The translations under genes were made by a program, and so were the position numbers. This document shows positions 1 to 8,940 of a DNA stretch of 64,000 bases, in pieces. The first letter of the stretch is position 1, and every line of letters starts with the position of its first letter. The notes under the pieces were generated by a model. It had not been told where the DNA came from. It saw nothing but the letters and a program-made list of their open reading frames with translations, and ran no database searches. This DNA is from Prevotella sp. E13-27 (GTDB lineage Bacteria; Bacteroidota; Bacteroidia; Bacteroidales; Bacteroidaceae): contig NZ_JALPSC010000002.1 in the NCBI RefSeq assembly GCF_023217965.1, positions 1,550,001-1,614,000 of the forward strand. Direction: 5' to 3'.

Positions 1-1155
1 ATTTATTCTTCTGTCAGTGGTACTGTTTTCAAAGTAGATACTGCTATTGACGCCACCGGTTATCGCAAGCCTGCTATTATTATTAATGTCGAAGGCGACG
101 ATTGGGAAGAACGCATTGACCGTTCTACTAGATTGGAACAAGTGAAAGACCATCCTGAGCTTACGCCTGAAGAGATAGTCGAGAGAATAAAGAAAGCAGG
201 CGTCACCGGCATGGGTGGTGCAGGCTTCCCGACCTTTATAAAGCTATGCCCTCCACCAACGGCTAAAGCAGAATGTGTAATCATCAATGCCGTTGAGTGC
301 GAACCTTACATCACAGCAGACTATCGTCTGATGATGGAAAAGGCGGACGAGATCCTTGTTGGTCTTGAGCTTCTCATGAAGGCTGCTAAAGTAACCAAAG
401 GCTATATAGGCATTGAAACGAACAAGCCCGCTGCTATTGAGCTTCTTACGAAAAAACTTGCAGAATTAAATTCTCCTCTTTCTACCCAAGTAGAGGTGGT
501 GCCTCTGAAACAGCGCTATCCACAAGGAGGCGAGAAACAACTCGTCGATGCTGTGATACGCCGTCAAGTACCAGCGCCTCCTGCAATACCAGTTAATGTT
601 GGTGCCATTGTCCAGAACGTAGGTACAGCCTATGCTGTGTATGAGGCTGTAATGAAAAACAAGCCACTGTTTGAGCGTTATACCACCGTAACCGGAAAGT
701 TACTTAAGAATCCAGGAAACTTCCTTGTTCGCATGGGAACGCCAATGAATGATCTCATTGAAGCCTGTGGCGGAATGCCGGAAGGCGACAATAAGTTGCT
801 TGCAGGTGGTCCGATGATGGGTAAAGCCCTGACAACCACAGAGGTACCTGTCTGCAAAGGCACGAACTCCGTTACCATTCTCTCTGGTGACGATGCCAGG
901 CGCAAAGAGGCTGAGCCCTGCATACGCTGTGCAAAATGCGTTAGTGCATGTCCTATGGGTCTTGAGCCATATCTATTGGCAAAGCTCAGTGAAGTGAAGA
1001 ACTGGGAGAGAGCCGAACACGAAGACATTGTCAGCTGTATAGAATGTGGATCATGTCAGTTTACATGCCCTGCTCACCGTCCATTGCTTGACAATATACG
1101 TCAAGGCAAGGGTACGGTCATGGGAATCATTCGCAGCAGAGCAGCGAAAAAATAA
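1..1155 (+). CDS. rnfC: RnfC, electron transport complex subunit C (5' end cut off)
   Basis: RnfC is the peripheral NADH- and FMN-binding, iron-sulfur subunit of the Rnf ferredoxin:NAD+ oxidoreductase, which couples electron transfer to Na+ or H+ transport. The frame is open from base 1, so the start lies outside the window. A glycine-rich stretch (MGGAGFPTF, near base 210) matches the flavin/nucleotide-binding region. Two clusters near the C-terminus, CIRCAKCVSACP and CIECGSCQFTCP (about bases 919-1068), are the two [4Fe-4S] ligand sets. rnfD follows after 35 bp. rnfB would be expected just upstream. The family assignment is secure. Confidence 0.96.
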   Translation: MYSSVSGTVFKVDTAIDATGYRKPAIIINVEGDDWEERIDRSTRLEQVKDHPELTPEEIVERIKKAGVTGMGGAGFPTFIKLCPPPTAKAECVIINAVECEPYITADYRLMMEKADEILVGLELLMKAAKVTKGYIGIETNKPAAIELLTKKLAELNSPLSTQVEVVPLKQRYPQGGEKQLVDAVIRRQVPAPPAIPVNVGAIVQNVGTAYAVYEAVMKNKPLFERYTTVTGKLLKNPGNFLVRMGTPMNDLIEACGGMPEGDNKLLAGGPMMGKALTTTEVPVCKGTNSVTILSGDDARRKEAEPCIRCAKCVSACPMGLEPYLLAKLSEVKNWERAEHEDIVSCIECGSCQFTCPAHRPLLDNIRQGKGTVMGIIRSRAAKK

Positions 1156-1190
1156 ACAATAACAGAACAAAAGAAAAAACATATAAGAAA

Positions 1191-2195
1191 ATGAGTAAAC
1201 TCATTGTTTCACTTTCGCCACACGCCCACGGAACAGACTCAGTGGAGCGCAACATGTACGGCGTTATGATAGCCTTGTTGCCCGCGCTGCTTGTCTCGTT
1301 CTATTACTTCGGACTTGGTTCGGTCATCGTTTGCACGACAAGTGTGGCAGCCTGCGTATTCTTAGAGTGGGCTATAAACACATTCATGCTCAAGAATCCC
1401 CGTAACACCATTCTAGACGGTTCAGCAGCGCTGACAGGTATCTTGTTAGGCATGAACCTCCCATCAAATCTTCCTATTTGGATAATAATAATAGGTGCAT
1501 TGTTTGCCATCGGCGTAGGCAAGATGACCTTTGGAGGACTTGGTAGTAATATTTTCAATCCAGCTTTGGTAGGTAGATGCGCACTACTTGTTGCCTTCCC
1601 TGCACAGATGACTTCATGGCCTGTTTCAGGACAATGGACAAGCTACACTGACGCAACGACAGGTGCCACTCCTCTGGCCATAATGAAGGAAGCCATTAAA
1701 AATGGAGATGTGGAAGTGCTCAACAAGTTGCCAGATGCATTTAGCATGCTCCTTGGCGACTACTCAATGGGAGGAGGCGCTGGTACCATTGGCGAGATTT
1801 GCGGTCTTGCTCTTATCGCTGGTTTGTTGTTTATGCTTTGGCGCAAAATCGTCACATGGCATATACCAGTGAGCATCATTGCGACAGTATTCGTGTTCAG
1901 CATGATTCTACATCTTGTCAACCCGATCTATGCCGATCCTACAACGGTTATCTTGAGCGGTGGTCTCATGCTTGGAGCATTCTTTATGGCTACAGACTAC
2001 GTCACTTCCCCAATGACGCCAAAAGGCCAGATAATCTACGGTATTTGTATCGGTCTGCTGACAGTCATTATCCGTAACTGGGGTGCTTATCCTGAAGGCA
2101 TGTCATTTGCCATTCTCATAATGAATGCCTTCACCCCACTCATTAACAATTACATCAAGCCCAAGCGCTTCGGTGAAGTACCCGCTAATAAATAA
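1191..2195 (+). CDS. rnfD: RnfD, membrane flavoprotein subunit of Rnf complex
   Basis: RnfD is an integral inner-membrane subunit of Rnf carrying covalently bound FMN. The 334-residue product has many hydrophobic segments (for example residues 26-60 and 92-112) and the conserved stretch GSNIFNPALVGR near residue 118. TTGATPL at residues 156-162 holds the threonine (about T160) that normally carries the phosphodiester-linked FMN. Order and spacing (C-D-G-E-A) match the usual Bacteroidota rnf operon. Length is normal for the family. Confidence 0.95.
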   Translation: MSKLIVSLSPHAHGTDSVERNMYGVMIALLPALLVSFYYFGLGSVIVCTTSVAACVFLEWAINTFMLKNPRNTILDGSAALTGILLGMNLPSNLPIWIIIIGALFAIGVGKMTFGGLGSNIFNPALVGRCALLVAFPAQMTSWPVSGQWTSYTDATTGATPLAIMKEAIKNGDVEVLNKLPDAFSMLLGDYSMGGGAGTIGEICGLALIAGLLFMLWRKIVTWHIPVSIIATVFVFSMILHLVNPIYADPTTVILSGGLMLGAFFMATDYVTSPMTPKGQIIYGICIGLLTVIIRNWGAYPEGMSFAILIMNAFTPLINNYIKPKRFGEVPANK

Positions 2196-2210
2196 AGGAG
2201 GACAAAGACA

Positions 2211-2858
2211 ATGAAGAAACTTGAATCATCTTTACTGAACATGACGCTGGTACTTACTGGTGTAGCAGTAATAATGGGAGCCATCCTTGCCTATGTCAAC
2301 AATCTGACAAGCGGTCCAATAAATGAACAGAAAGAAAAAGCACTGGCTGATGGTATCAAAACCGTAATGGCGAGTGACGATGTTGTAGTTGACAGTCCTG
2401 ACACAGTGAAGCAACATGACTCAAAAGGCAAAGAGCTCACCTTTATTATATATAAGGCGAAGGATAGCAAAGGTACCAACTTGGGTGCTGCCGTAGAGAG
2501 CACTACAGGAGGTTTTGGAGGCAATCTTAGGGTACTCGTAGGTTTCACTCCTGACGGTGCCGTACTTGGCTACACACTTCTCGAGCATGCTGAGACACCT
2601 GGTTTGGGAGCCAAAGCCGACAAGTGGTTCCAGAAAGGCGAGAAAGGCGATATCGTGGGCAAGAAGCCTGGCGAAAAGCCACTCGGAGTAACAAAGGACA
2701 ATAAAGGCGATGAACAGCAGGTTGAAGCTATAACAGCATCTACCATTACTAGCCGTGCCTTCCTCACAGCAGTAAACAACGCTTATAATGCTTACAAGTC
2801 ACAGTCTGTAGATGGTGTAAGCGGTGCAACTTCAAATGCTGAAAACAAAAAAGACTGA
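2211..2858 (+). CDS. rnfG: RnfG, FMN-carrying periplasm-facing subunit of Rnf complex
   Basis: RnfG has one N-terminal membrane helix (about residues 8-30) and a periplasmic FMN-binding domain, and passes electrons within the Rnf complex. The segment ITASTITSRAF near residue 175 stands where the family has S-G-A-T-S/T; the last threonine is the likely covalent FMN site. The glycine-rich GFGGNLRVLVGF and TPGLGAK segments are also typical. A strong Shine-Dalgarno, AAGGAGG, sits at about 2196-2202. rnfE starts 5 bp after the stop. The C-terminal tail is lysine/asparagine-rich and not conserved. Confidence 0.94.
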   Translation: MKKLESSLLNMTLVLTGVAVIMGAILAYVNNLTSGPINEQKEKALADGIKTVMASDDVVVDSPDTVKQHDSKGKELTFIIYKAKDSKGTNLGAAVESTTGGFGGNLRVLVGFTPDGAVLGYTLLEHAETPGLGAKADKWFQKGEKGDIVGKKPGEKPLGVTKDNKGDEQQVEAITASTITSRAFLTAVNNAYNAYKSQSVDGVSGATSNAENKKD

Positions 2859-2863
2859 CAATT

Positions 2864-3451
2864 ATGAACTACATAGAAATAATTAAGAACGGCATCGTAA
2901 AAGAGAACCCTACGTTTGTCTTGATGCTCGGCATGTGTCCCACACTTGCCACTACCACCAGTGCCACAAACGGTATGGCTATGGGCTTGGCTACCATGGC
3001 AGTACTTATCTGCACTAACGTAGTCATATCATGTATGAAGAGCTTAACGCCCGATAAGGTACGAATTCCGGTATTCATCGTCATTATAGCAGCTTTCGTA
3101 ACAATACTACAGATGATTATTAAAGCCTACCTGCCTGACATTGATGCAGCTCTCGGATTATTCATTCCCCTTATTGTTGTAAACTGCGTCATCCTCGGAC
3201 GTGCCGAAGCCTTTGCTGCTAAACAGAGTCCTCTGGCATCACTCTTCGACGGTATAGGTATAGGTTTAGGATTCACCTTAGGTCTGACGTTACTTGGCAT
3301 ATTCCGTGAGATCCTAGGCTCAGGTTCTGTCTTTGGATTTACCTTAATACCAGAGACTTACAACATTCTTCTCTTCGTATTACCTCCAGGCGCATTCATC
3401 ACGCTTGGCTTCCTCATTGCGATTGTGAACAAGATGCGCAGCAATGCATAA
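2864..3451 (+). CDS. rnfE: RnfE, membrane subunit of Rnf complex
   Basis: RnfE is a multispanning subunit of Rnf/Nqr-type complexes that, with RnfA, is thought to bind an iron centre across the membrane. The 195-residue protein has about six hydrophobic segments. It carries the family signatures ENPTFVLMLGMCP at the N-terminus and LIVVNCVILGRAEAFA near residue 105. The cysteines in MCP and NCVILGR correspond to conserved positions in the RnfA/RnfE fold. It is read in one unit with rnfG (5 bp) and rnfA (50 bp). Confidence 0.95.
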   Translation: MNYIEIIKNGIVKENPTFVLMLGMCPTLATTTSATNGMAMGLATMAVLICTNVVISCMKSLTPDKVRIPVFIVIIAAFVTILQMIIKAYLPDIDAALGLFIPLIVVNCVILGRAEAFAAKQSPLASLFDGIGIGLGFTLGLTLLGIFREILGSGSVFGFTLIPETYNILLFVLPPGAFITLGFLIAIVNKMRSNA

Positions 3452-3501
3452 AACCCGACATCAGAACATCGTAATATCGTTATAAAAAAATGTAAGAATC
3501 T

Positions 3502-4104
3502 ATGGAATTTGTTCTCATATTCATTTCTGCCATATTCGTAAACAACATTGTGTTGTCACAGTTTCTCGGTATATGCCCATTTCTTGGCGTATCAAAGAAA
3601 ATAGACACTTCGTTAGGCATGTCAGCAGCTGTTGCATTCGTCCTCACGCTGGCAACGATTGTCACATGGCTAGTACAAAAGTTCGTACTTGATGCCTTCG
3701 GATTACAGTATCTACAGACAATAGCATTTATCCTAGTCATAGCATCACTTGTTCAGATGGTAGAGATTATTCTGAAGAAGGTGTCCCCTGCCCTCTATCA
3801 AGCACTTGGCATCTTCCTGCCACTCATAACGACCAACTGTGCCGTGCTTGGTGTCGCTATACTCGTCATACAGAAAGACTTCAATCTTCTGCAGTCTGTT
3901 GTTTATGCTTTCTCTACCGCCATTGGTTTCGGTCTTGCCCTAACTGTTTTTGCCGGCATACGCGAGCAGTTGGAACTTGCCAACATTCCCAAAGGCATGC
4001 AGGGCATGGCAATAGTACTCGTCACGGCAGGACTTCTCAGCCTTGCATTCATGGGCTTCTCCGGTGTTGACGGAGGCTTGAAAGTCTTGTTTGGTATCGA
4101 CTAA
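3502..4104 (+). CDS. rnfA: RnfA, membrane subunit of Rnf complex
   Basis: RnfA is the paralogous partner of RnfE. The 200-residue product has six predicted helices and the motifs NNIVLSQFLGICPF (residues 14-27) and LPLITTNCAVLGVAI (near residue 108), each with a conserved cysteine. It is the last rnf gene in the run C-D-G-E-A. A glycosyltransferase starts 19 bp downstream, so that gene may share the transcript although it has no known Rnf role. Confidence 0.95.
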   Translation: MEFVLIFISAIFVNNIVLSQFLGICPFLGVSKKIDTSLGMSAAVAFVLTLATIVTWLVQKFVLDAFGLQYLQTIAFILVIASLVQMVEIILKKVSPALYQALGIFLPLITTNCAVLGVAILVIQKDFNLLQSVVYAFSTAIGFGLALTVFAGIREQLELANIPKGMQGMAIVLVTAGLLSLAFMGFSGVDGGLKVLFGID

Positions 4105-4123
4105 TTCTTAAAACGCATAATAC

Positions 4124-5314
4124 ATGGAGTCATTAAAGATTGCCTTTTGGGCTTGCTTGGTATTAGTATTTTATACTTATCTCGGCTATGGAATTCTTCT
4201 CTTCTTGCTGCTGAAACTTAAGCAGTTGTTCTGCAAGAAAGAGCAGAAGCCCGTTCTCCCTGCAGACGAGTCACAATTCCCTGATGTGACACTTATGATT
4301 TGCGCCTTCAATGAAGAAGAAATCATTAAGGAGAAAATGGAGAATATACGCCAGCTCGACTACCCGAAAGACAAGCTCTGTGTCATGTGGGTGACCGATG
4401 GCTCCAGCGACCACAGCAATGAGCTGCTTTCTGAATACGGTGATGAGATTACACTCGTTTTCTCTCCCGAACGTCGTGGAAAAGCAGCCGCCATGCAACA
4501 TGGTCTGCAAGTCAACAAGTCAGAATATGTGGTATTTACTGATGCCAACACCATGCTCAACCCAGGCAGCATAAAAGAAATAGTACGCCTATTCATGAGA
4601 GAAGACGTGGGATGCGTCAGTGGTGAGAAACGCGTTGCTGCTCGGCATGAAGGTCAGGCTGCAGCTGAAGGTGAAGGTATCTACTGGAAATACGAGAGCA
4701 CCCTGAAGCGCTGGGACAGTGCGCTCTATTCCGCAATGGGCGCTGCAGGTGAGCTGTTCGCCGTACGTATGAGCGTCTATGAGGCAGCGCCAAGTAACGC
4801 CCTCCTTGATGACTTCATGATTTCAATGCTCATACTCAAGAAAGGATACAAGATTGCATATACAAGCGATGCATATGCTATGGAATATGGCTCTGCCAAC
4901 ATGGAAGAAGAATCAAAGCGCAAGCGTCGTATTGCTGCAGGCGGACTACAGAGCATCTGGTGGCTGCGCTCTCTGATGAATCCATTCAAATATCCTATCA
5001 CGAGTTTCCTGTTTGTATCACACCGTGTGTTGCGATGGAGCATCACTCCTTTTGCCCTTCTCGCACTCATACCTCTCAATGTGGCACTCGTCATGATGAA
5101 AGGTGGCACCGTATATACCGTAATATGGATACTGCAAATATTATTCTATTTATCGGCATTCATGGGCTATCTTATGGCATCAAGAGGCAAGAAAAACAAG
5201 CTTCTTTATGTCCCTTATTACTTCCTTTTCATGAACATCAATGTATTCCGAGGCATCAGTTACCTGCGTTCTCATAAGAGCAGCGGAGCATGGGAAAAGG
5301 CTAAAAGAGGTTGA
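4124..5314 (+). CDS. Membrane-bound family 2 glycosyltransferase
   Basis: A 396-residue processive-type GT2 enzyme. It has one N-terminal helix (about residues 5-30), a cytosolic GT-A domain, and several C-terminal helices (about residues 285-375). Catalytic landmarks are VTDGSSDHS (D92), FTDAN (D140, metal/UDP-sugar binding), LLDDFM (catalytic base region) and RKRRIAAGG in place of Q/RxxRW. This layout resembles exopolysaccharide and cellulose-synthase-like enzymes. The acceptor and sugar cannot be read from sequence. It sits 19 bp behind rnfA and ahead of a 158-bp gap. Confidence 0.85.
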   Translation: MESLKIAFWACLVLVFYTYLGYGILLFLLLKLKQLFCKKEQKPVLPADESQFPDVTLMICAFNEEEIIKEKMENIRQLDYPKDKLCVMWVTDGSSDHSNELLSEYGDEITLVFSPERRGKAAAMQHGLQVNKSEYVVFTDANTMLNPGSIKEIVRLFMREDVGCVSGEKRVAARHEGQAAAEGEGIYWKYESTLKRWDSALYSAMGAAGELFAVRMSVYEAAPSNALLDDFMISMLILKKGYKIAYTSDAYAMEYGSANMEEESKRKRRIAAGGLQSIWWLRSLMNPFKYPITSFLFVSHRVLRWSITPFALLALIPLNVALVMMKGGTVYTVIWILQILFYLSAFMGYLMASRGKKNKLLYVPYYFLFMNINVFRGISYLRSHKSSGAWEKAKRG

Positions 5315-5416
5315 AAAAGCAATCAATTTAGTGTAATTTGCGCGATTTACATCAAGAAATAACGGATTCTGAACCACTTTTTGCTATTTTTAGACCTATG
5401 TAAGAAAAAAACAATG

Positions 5417-5424
5417 TAAATTTG
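5417..5424 (+). promoter_or_regulatory. Promoter -7 box upstream of the hybrid kinase
   Basis: TAAATTTG matches the Bacteroidota -7 consensus TAnnTTTG and lies about 49 bp before the kinase start, in an A+T-rich gap. The -33 element is not clear. Confidence 0.5.
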
Positions 5425-5472
5425 TGGCGTTTTAAAGCAAAAATTGCATTTTAGAACGCAAACAAAAGGACG

Positions 5473-6723
5473 ATGGATCAAGATCAAAAGGAAATTTTGC
5501 TTCAACGCTATGCCGATGCTAATCACAAATTACAGATTGCTCAGCAACAACTGGAGCAGGCCAACAAGAAATTGACGGAATATGAGAAGAAAGCGGCTAA
5601 AGCCATGAAGGAGAGCCGCATGAAATCATTATTCCTTGCCAACATGTCACATGAGATTAGGACGCCTCTTAATGCTATCGAAGGTTTTTCACGCATCATG
5701 GCTGAGACAGACTCTGCCGAAGAGCGCATGAAATTCATGGAGATTATTGAGAGTAATAATAGCCGTCTGCTTAGTCTTGTGAACGAGATTCTTGACCTTA
5801 GTCGTGTGGAGTCTGGAGAGATTGAAATCAAGAAGGCGCCTACAGACCTTCAGGGACTCATGAGCAGCATAAAGCAACTGTTCAAGTTCCGCTGTCCTGA
5901 AACAGTAAGTCTGAAGGCTACTGTTCCAAACATGTCAGTAACAATGACCACTGACGAGAACCGTCTCACTCAGGTATTCTCAAACCTCATTTCGAATGCC
6001 CTTAAGCATACACCACGCGGTTCCATTGTCTTCGGTTACAATTTCAAGGATGATGGCCAGACCATCTCTTTCTATGTAAAAGACACCGGTTCAGGTATTT
6101 CTCCCGATTTCATAGGTCACATATTTGACGCATACGCCTCTAAGGATGCCGAACAGCAAAAGGGCTATGGTCTCGGTCTGGCTCTATGTAAGATTATTGT
6201 AGAGAAGATGGGCGGCACTATCAGTGTTGAATCAGAAATGGGCGTTGGCTCTACGTTCACATTCAACATGCCTTTCCACGGTACGGTAGGTGGCATATCA
6301 ACCAGCAACCGTGCAATGACAAACGTACGCACTATTAGAGCTAAGAATTCTACTGACGAGTCCAATCTGAAGACCATACTTGTAGCAGAAGATGAGGAGA
6401 GCAACTATGAGCTCGTTCGCATTGTACTGAACAAGCGCTATCGTCTGCTGCGTGCTCACAACGGCATTGAAGCAGTAACAATGAATGAAGACGAAAAGCC
6501 CGATCTCATTCTCATGGACATACGCATGCCCGAAATGAATGGTCTTGACGCTACACGTATTATAAAAGAGGTAAACCACGACGTACCAGTCATTGCACTC
6601 AGTGCCTACGCATTTGAAGAGAACATACGCGAAGCGAAGTTAGCCGGATGTGATGAGTTCATGGCAAAGCCGTTCCGTGTTGAAGATCTTATAGAGACTG
6701 TCAAGAAATATATTGGCGAATAA
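5473..6723 (+). CDS. Sensorless hybrid histidine kinase with C-terminal receiver
   Basis: A 416-residue cytosolic hybrid kinase. Residues 1-50 form a charged, glutamine-rich coiled coil with no sensor domain or membrane helix. The HisKA box is LANMSHEIRTPLNA, with phospho-acceptor H60. The HATPase domain follows with its N-box (NLISNALKH), DTGSGI and GYGLGLAL. A receiver domain with LILMDIRMPEMNG has its acceptor at D349, and a lysine near the end (MAKPF). Without a sensor it probably receives its signal through the coiled coil or a partner. No output domain is present. The next gene starts 8 bp downstream. Confidence 0.92.
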   Translation: MDQDQKEILLQRYADANHKLQIAQQQLEQANKKLTEYEKKAAKAMKESRMKSLFLANMSHEIRTPLNAIEGFSRIMAETDSAEERMKFMEIIESNNSRLLSLVNEILDLSRVESGEIEIKKAPTDLQGLMSSIKQLFKFRCPETVSLKATVPNMSVTMTTDENRLTQVFSNLISNALKHTPRGSIVFGYNFKDDGQTISFYVKDTGSGISPDFIGHIFDAYASKDAEQQKGYGLGLALCKIIVEKMGGTISVESEMGVGSTFTFNMPFHGTVGGISTSNRAMTNVRTIRAKNSTDESNLKTILVAEDEESNYELVRIVLNKRYRLLRAHNGIEAVTMNEDEKPDLILMDIRMPEMNGLDATRIIKEVNHDVPVIALSAYAFEENIREAKLAGCDEFMAKPFRVEDLIETVKKYIGE

Positions 6724-6731
6724 TTTCAGAC

Positions 6732-7787
6732 ATGGGTAAGCTTGCTGTTTATAAGTATTTTTCTTTAATGATTTTGGTCATCACTATTTTGGTGGCCATA
6801 TTTACATTTTTCGGACTTTTCGGTGGAAACTTCAATCCTGTCCACGAGACAGCTATCGCAATGATTGTATATGTCCTGCCGTTTCTTGTTGCAGGAAATA
6901 TTATTGTCCTTGCCTATTGGCTTATACGCCGTCGCTGGCACTGGGCAGCCATTCCCTTCATCACGCTTTTGTGTAGCTTGCCATACATAGGAACAGTATA
7001 TCAATTAGGGCTGTTCAATCCTGATACCAGTCAGTCTGGCTTTAAGATAGCGAGCTATAATGTTGCAATGTTCGGACGCGAGATCTCAGGTTTCAAGGCA
7101 GAAGACATCCTCTCCGAAATGCGACGCCAGAATGTTGACATCCTGTGCATTCAGGAATATATGGAGATGAGCGGTGACAAAAACAACACCCAGAGTTACA
7201 AGACCTACTTCCCATATATGGCAAAGGGGAAGAACGACATGGTAGTATTCAGTCGTTTTCCAATCAGATCTTCTGAGACAATTGACTTTGGTGTAACCAA
7301 CAATAGTGCCATGTGGGCAGACATTGATATCAACGGCAAAATGGTTCGTGTATTTAATGCCCATCTTGAGACAACAGGTTTCAACCGCACGCTCCGTAAA
7401 TTTGCAAAGATGGAGATGCAAGGTGCCAATGTTGAGGAAAATGCGTTTATTCGTGCCATCTATGGTAACTACACAAACGGCATGGTCAAGCGTGCCGTTC
7501 AAGCCGACCTTATGGCTCGTAAGATAAAAGAAAGCAAATATCCCCCTATTGTCTGTGGTGATTTCAACGATGTGCCCTACTCTTTCACATATAACACCAT
7601 GAAGGGTGACCTCGTTGACGGATTCAAGGAGTGCGGCAAAGGCTTGATGCATACTTTCCGTGGCAACAAGAAAGTCCGCATCGACTATATCTTCCACGAC
7701 GAAAGCATGACTGGCGAGAAATACTATAAGCTTGACCTCAGCTACTCTGATCACTGTCCAGTGTTCATGAAGATATCGACGCTGTAA
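6732..7787 (+). CDS. Membrane-anchored endonuclease/exonuclease/phosphatase-family protein
   Basis: The 351-residue product has three hydrophobic segments in the first 100 residues and then an EEP (DNase I-like) domain, probably outside the cytoplasmic membrane. Motifs in order: SYNVAMFG, ILCIQEYME (metal-binding Glu), VVCGDFNDVPYS (D and N of the active site) and LSYSDHCPVFM (catalytic D-H pair). The family hydrolyses phosphodiesters in nucleic acids, lipids or inositides; the substrate here is unknown. It is 8 bp behind the hybrid kinase, which suggests co-transcription. Confidence 0.87.
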   Translation: MGKLAVYKYFSLMILVITILVAIFTFFGLFGGNFNPVHETAIAMIVYVLPFLVAGNIIVLAYWLIRRRWHWAAIPFITLLCSLPYIGTVYQLGLFNPDTSQSGFKIASYNVAMFGREISGFKAEDILSEMRRQNVDILCIQEYMEMSGDKNNTQSYKTYFPYMAKGKNDMVVFSRFPIRSSETIDFGVTNNSAMWADIDINGKMVRVFNAHLETTGFNRTLRKFAKMEMQGANVEENAFIRAIYGNYTNGMVKRAVQADLMARKIKESKYPPIVCGDFNDVPYSFTYNTMKGDLVDGFKECGKGLMHTFRGNKKVRIDYIFHDESMTGEKYYKLDLSYSDHCPVFMKISTL

Positions 7788-7838
7788 AGCATACGATGTG
7801 TCTGAGCAAGCCAATCCATCTATCATAAAGGCTAAACA

Positions 7839-8888
7839 ATGGAAAGACAGCACATCATCCTATCCTCCAATCTTGAGAAGTCACTTACCGATGCCATCAC
7901 TTCGCAGAAGGCAGACAAATTGTTTGTGCTAACTGATGAGACAACACAAAAGTTATGTCTTCCCCTAATAAAGGATATCCCTTGCATGAGCGGTGCATCG
8001 CCCATTGTAATAAAAGCTGGCGATGAGAACAAAAGTCTCGAAGCCGTAGTACATGTATGGGAAGAGCTGCAGCACATGGGTGCAACACGCCATTCGCTGC
8101 TAATCAACCTCGGTGGAGGTATGGTTACCGACCTCGGAGGATTTGCGGCTTCTACATTCAAACGTGGTATCCATCTCATAAACATTCCCACCACCCTTCT
8201 CTCTATGGTTGATGCCTCTGTTGGAGGCAAGACAGGCTTTAATTTCGGAGGTCTGAAAAATGAGATTGGTGTATTCCGCAATGCCTCTTCAGTAATTCTC
8301 GACACCACATTCCTCAACACGATGGACCATGAGAACATCCTTTCCGGCTATGCCGAGATGTTGAAACATGGACTGATAAACAACGAGAAGATGCTTGCCG
8401 AACTGCTTACTTTCGACGTAGAGCATCCCGACCTAAGTGTGCTTCAACGAATGGTAGCCGAAAGCGTGGAAGTGAAGCAGCACATTGTCCTTGAAGACCC
8501 CACAGAACAAGGCATCCGTAAAGCACTTAATTTAGGTCACACTATTGGCCATGCCTTTGAGTCGTTAGCACTGAAGAGACAGCCTGTGCTGCATGGCTAC
8601 GCTGTGGCATGGGGATTGGTGTGCGAACTATATCTAAGCGTCGTAAAAATGGGTTTCCCCACTGAGCGCATGAGACAGGTGGTTAGATTCATCTTCGACA
8701 ACTACGGACGCATGCCTATCAGCTGCAATGACTATCCTACACTCATTGAGCTGATGACCCACGACAAAAAGAATGTGGCAGGAAAGATAAACTTCACACT
8801 ACTTGGAGCTGTTGGCGACATTCGCATCAACCAGACAGCAACTAAGGAAGAGATTGAGGAAGCGCTCGATTTTTATCGCGAAGGGTAA
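7839..8888 (+). CDS. aroB: 3-dehydroquinate synthase
   Basis: AroB converts DAHP to 3-dehydroquinate in the shikimate pathway, using NAD+ and a divalent metal. Family features are visible in order: LINLGGGMVTDLGGFAAS (NAD-binding glycine motif), IPTTLLSMVDASVGGKTG, the metal ligand region AEMLKHG, LNLGHTIGHAFE (zinc-binding His) and HGYAVAWG. The length of 349 residues is normal. A terminator overlaps the stop codon. Supplying chorismate suits the adjacent menaquinone genes, which start from chorismate. Confidence 0.95.
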   Translation: MERQHIILSSNLEKSLTDAITSQKADKLFVLTDETTQKLCLPLIKDIPCMSGASPIVIKAGDENKSLEAVVHVWEELQHMGATRHSLLINLGGGMVTDLGGFAASTFKRGIHLINIPTTLLSMVDASVGGKTGFNFGGLKNEIGVFRNASSVILDTTFLNTMDHENILSGYAEMLKHGLINNEKMLAELLTFDVEHPDLSVLQRMVAESVEVKQHIVLEDPTEQGIRKALNLGHTIGHAFESLALKRQPVLHGYAVAWGLVCELYLSVVKMGFPTERMRQVVRFIFDNYGRMPISCNDYPTLIELMTHDKKNVAGKINFTLLGAVGDIRINQTATKEEIEEALDFYREG

Positions 8889-8907
8889 ACAACCTTTCGC
8901 TTTTTTT
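8878..8907 (+). terminator. Rho-independent terminator of aroB
   Basis: GCGAAGGG and CCTTTCGC form an 8-bp stem (one G-T pair) with a 7-base loop containing the aroB stop codon. Seven T residues follow. Confidence 0.85.
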
Positions 8908-8940
8908 CGCCACAGATTATATTGCAGCTAAGTGCTCTGC

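Noticed and set aside
7086..7853. A 255-codon minus-strand frame over the EEP-family gene
   Set aside because: Antisense to a gene with all catalytic motifs; no ribosome site or family match.
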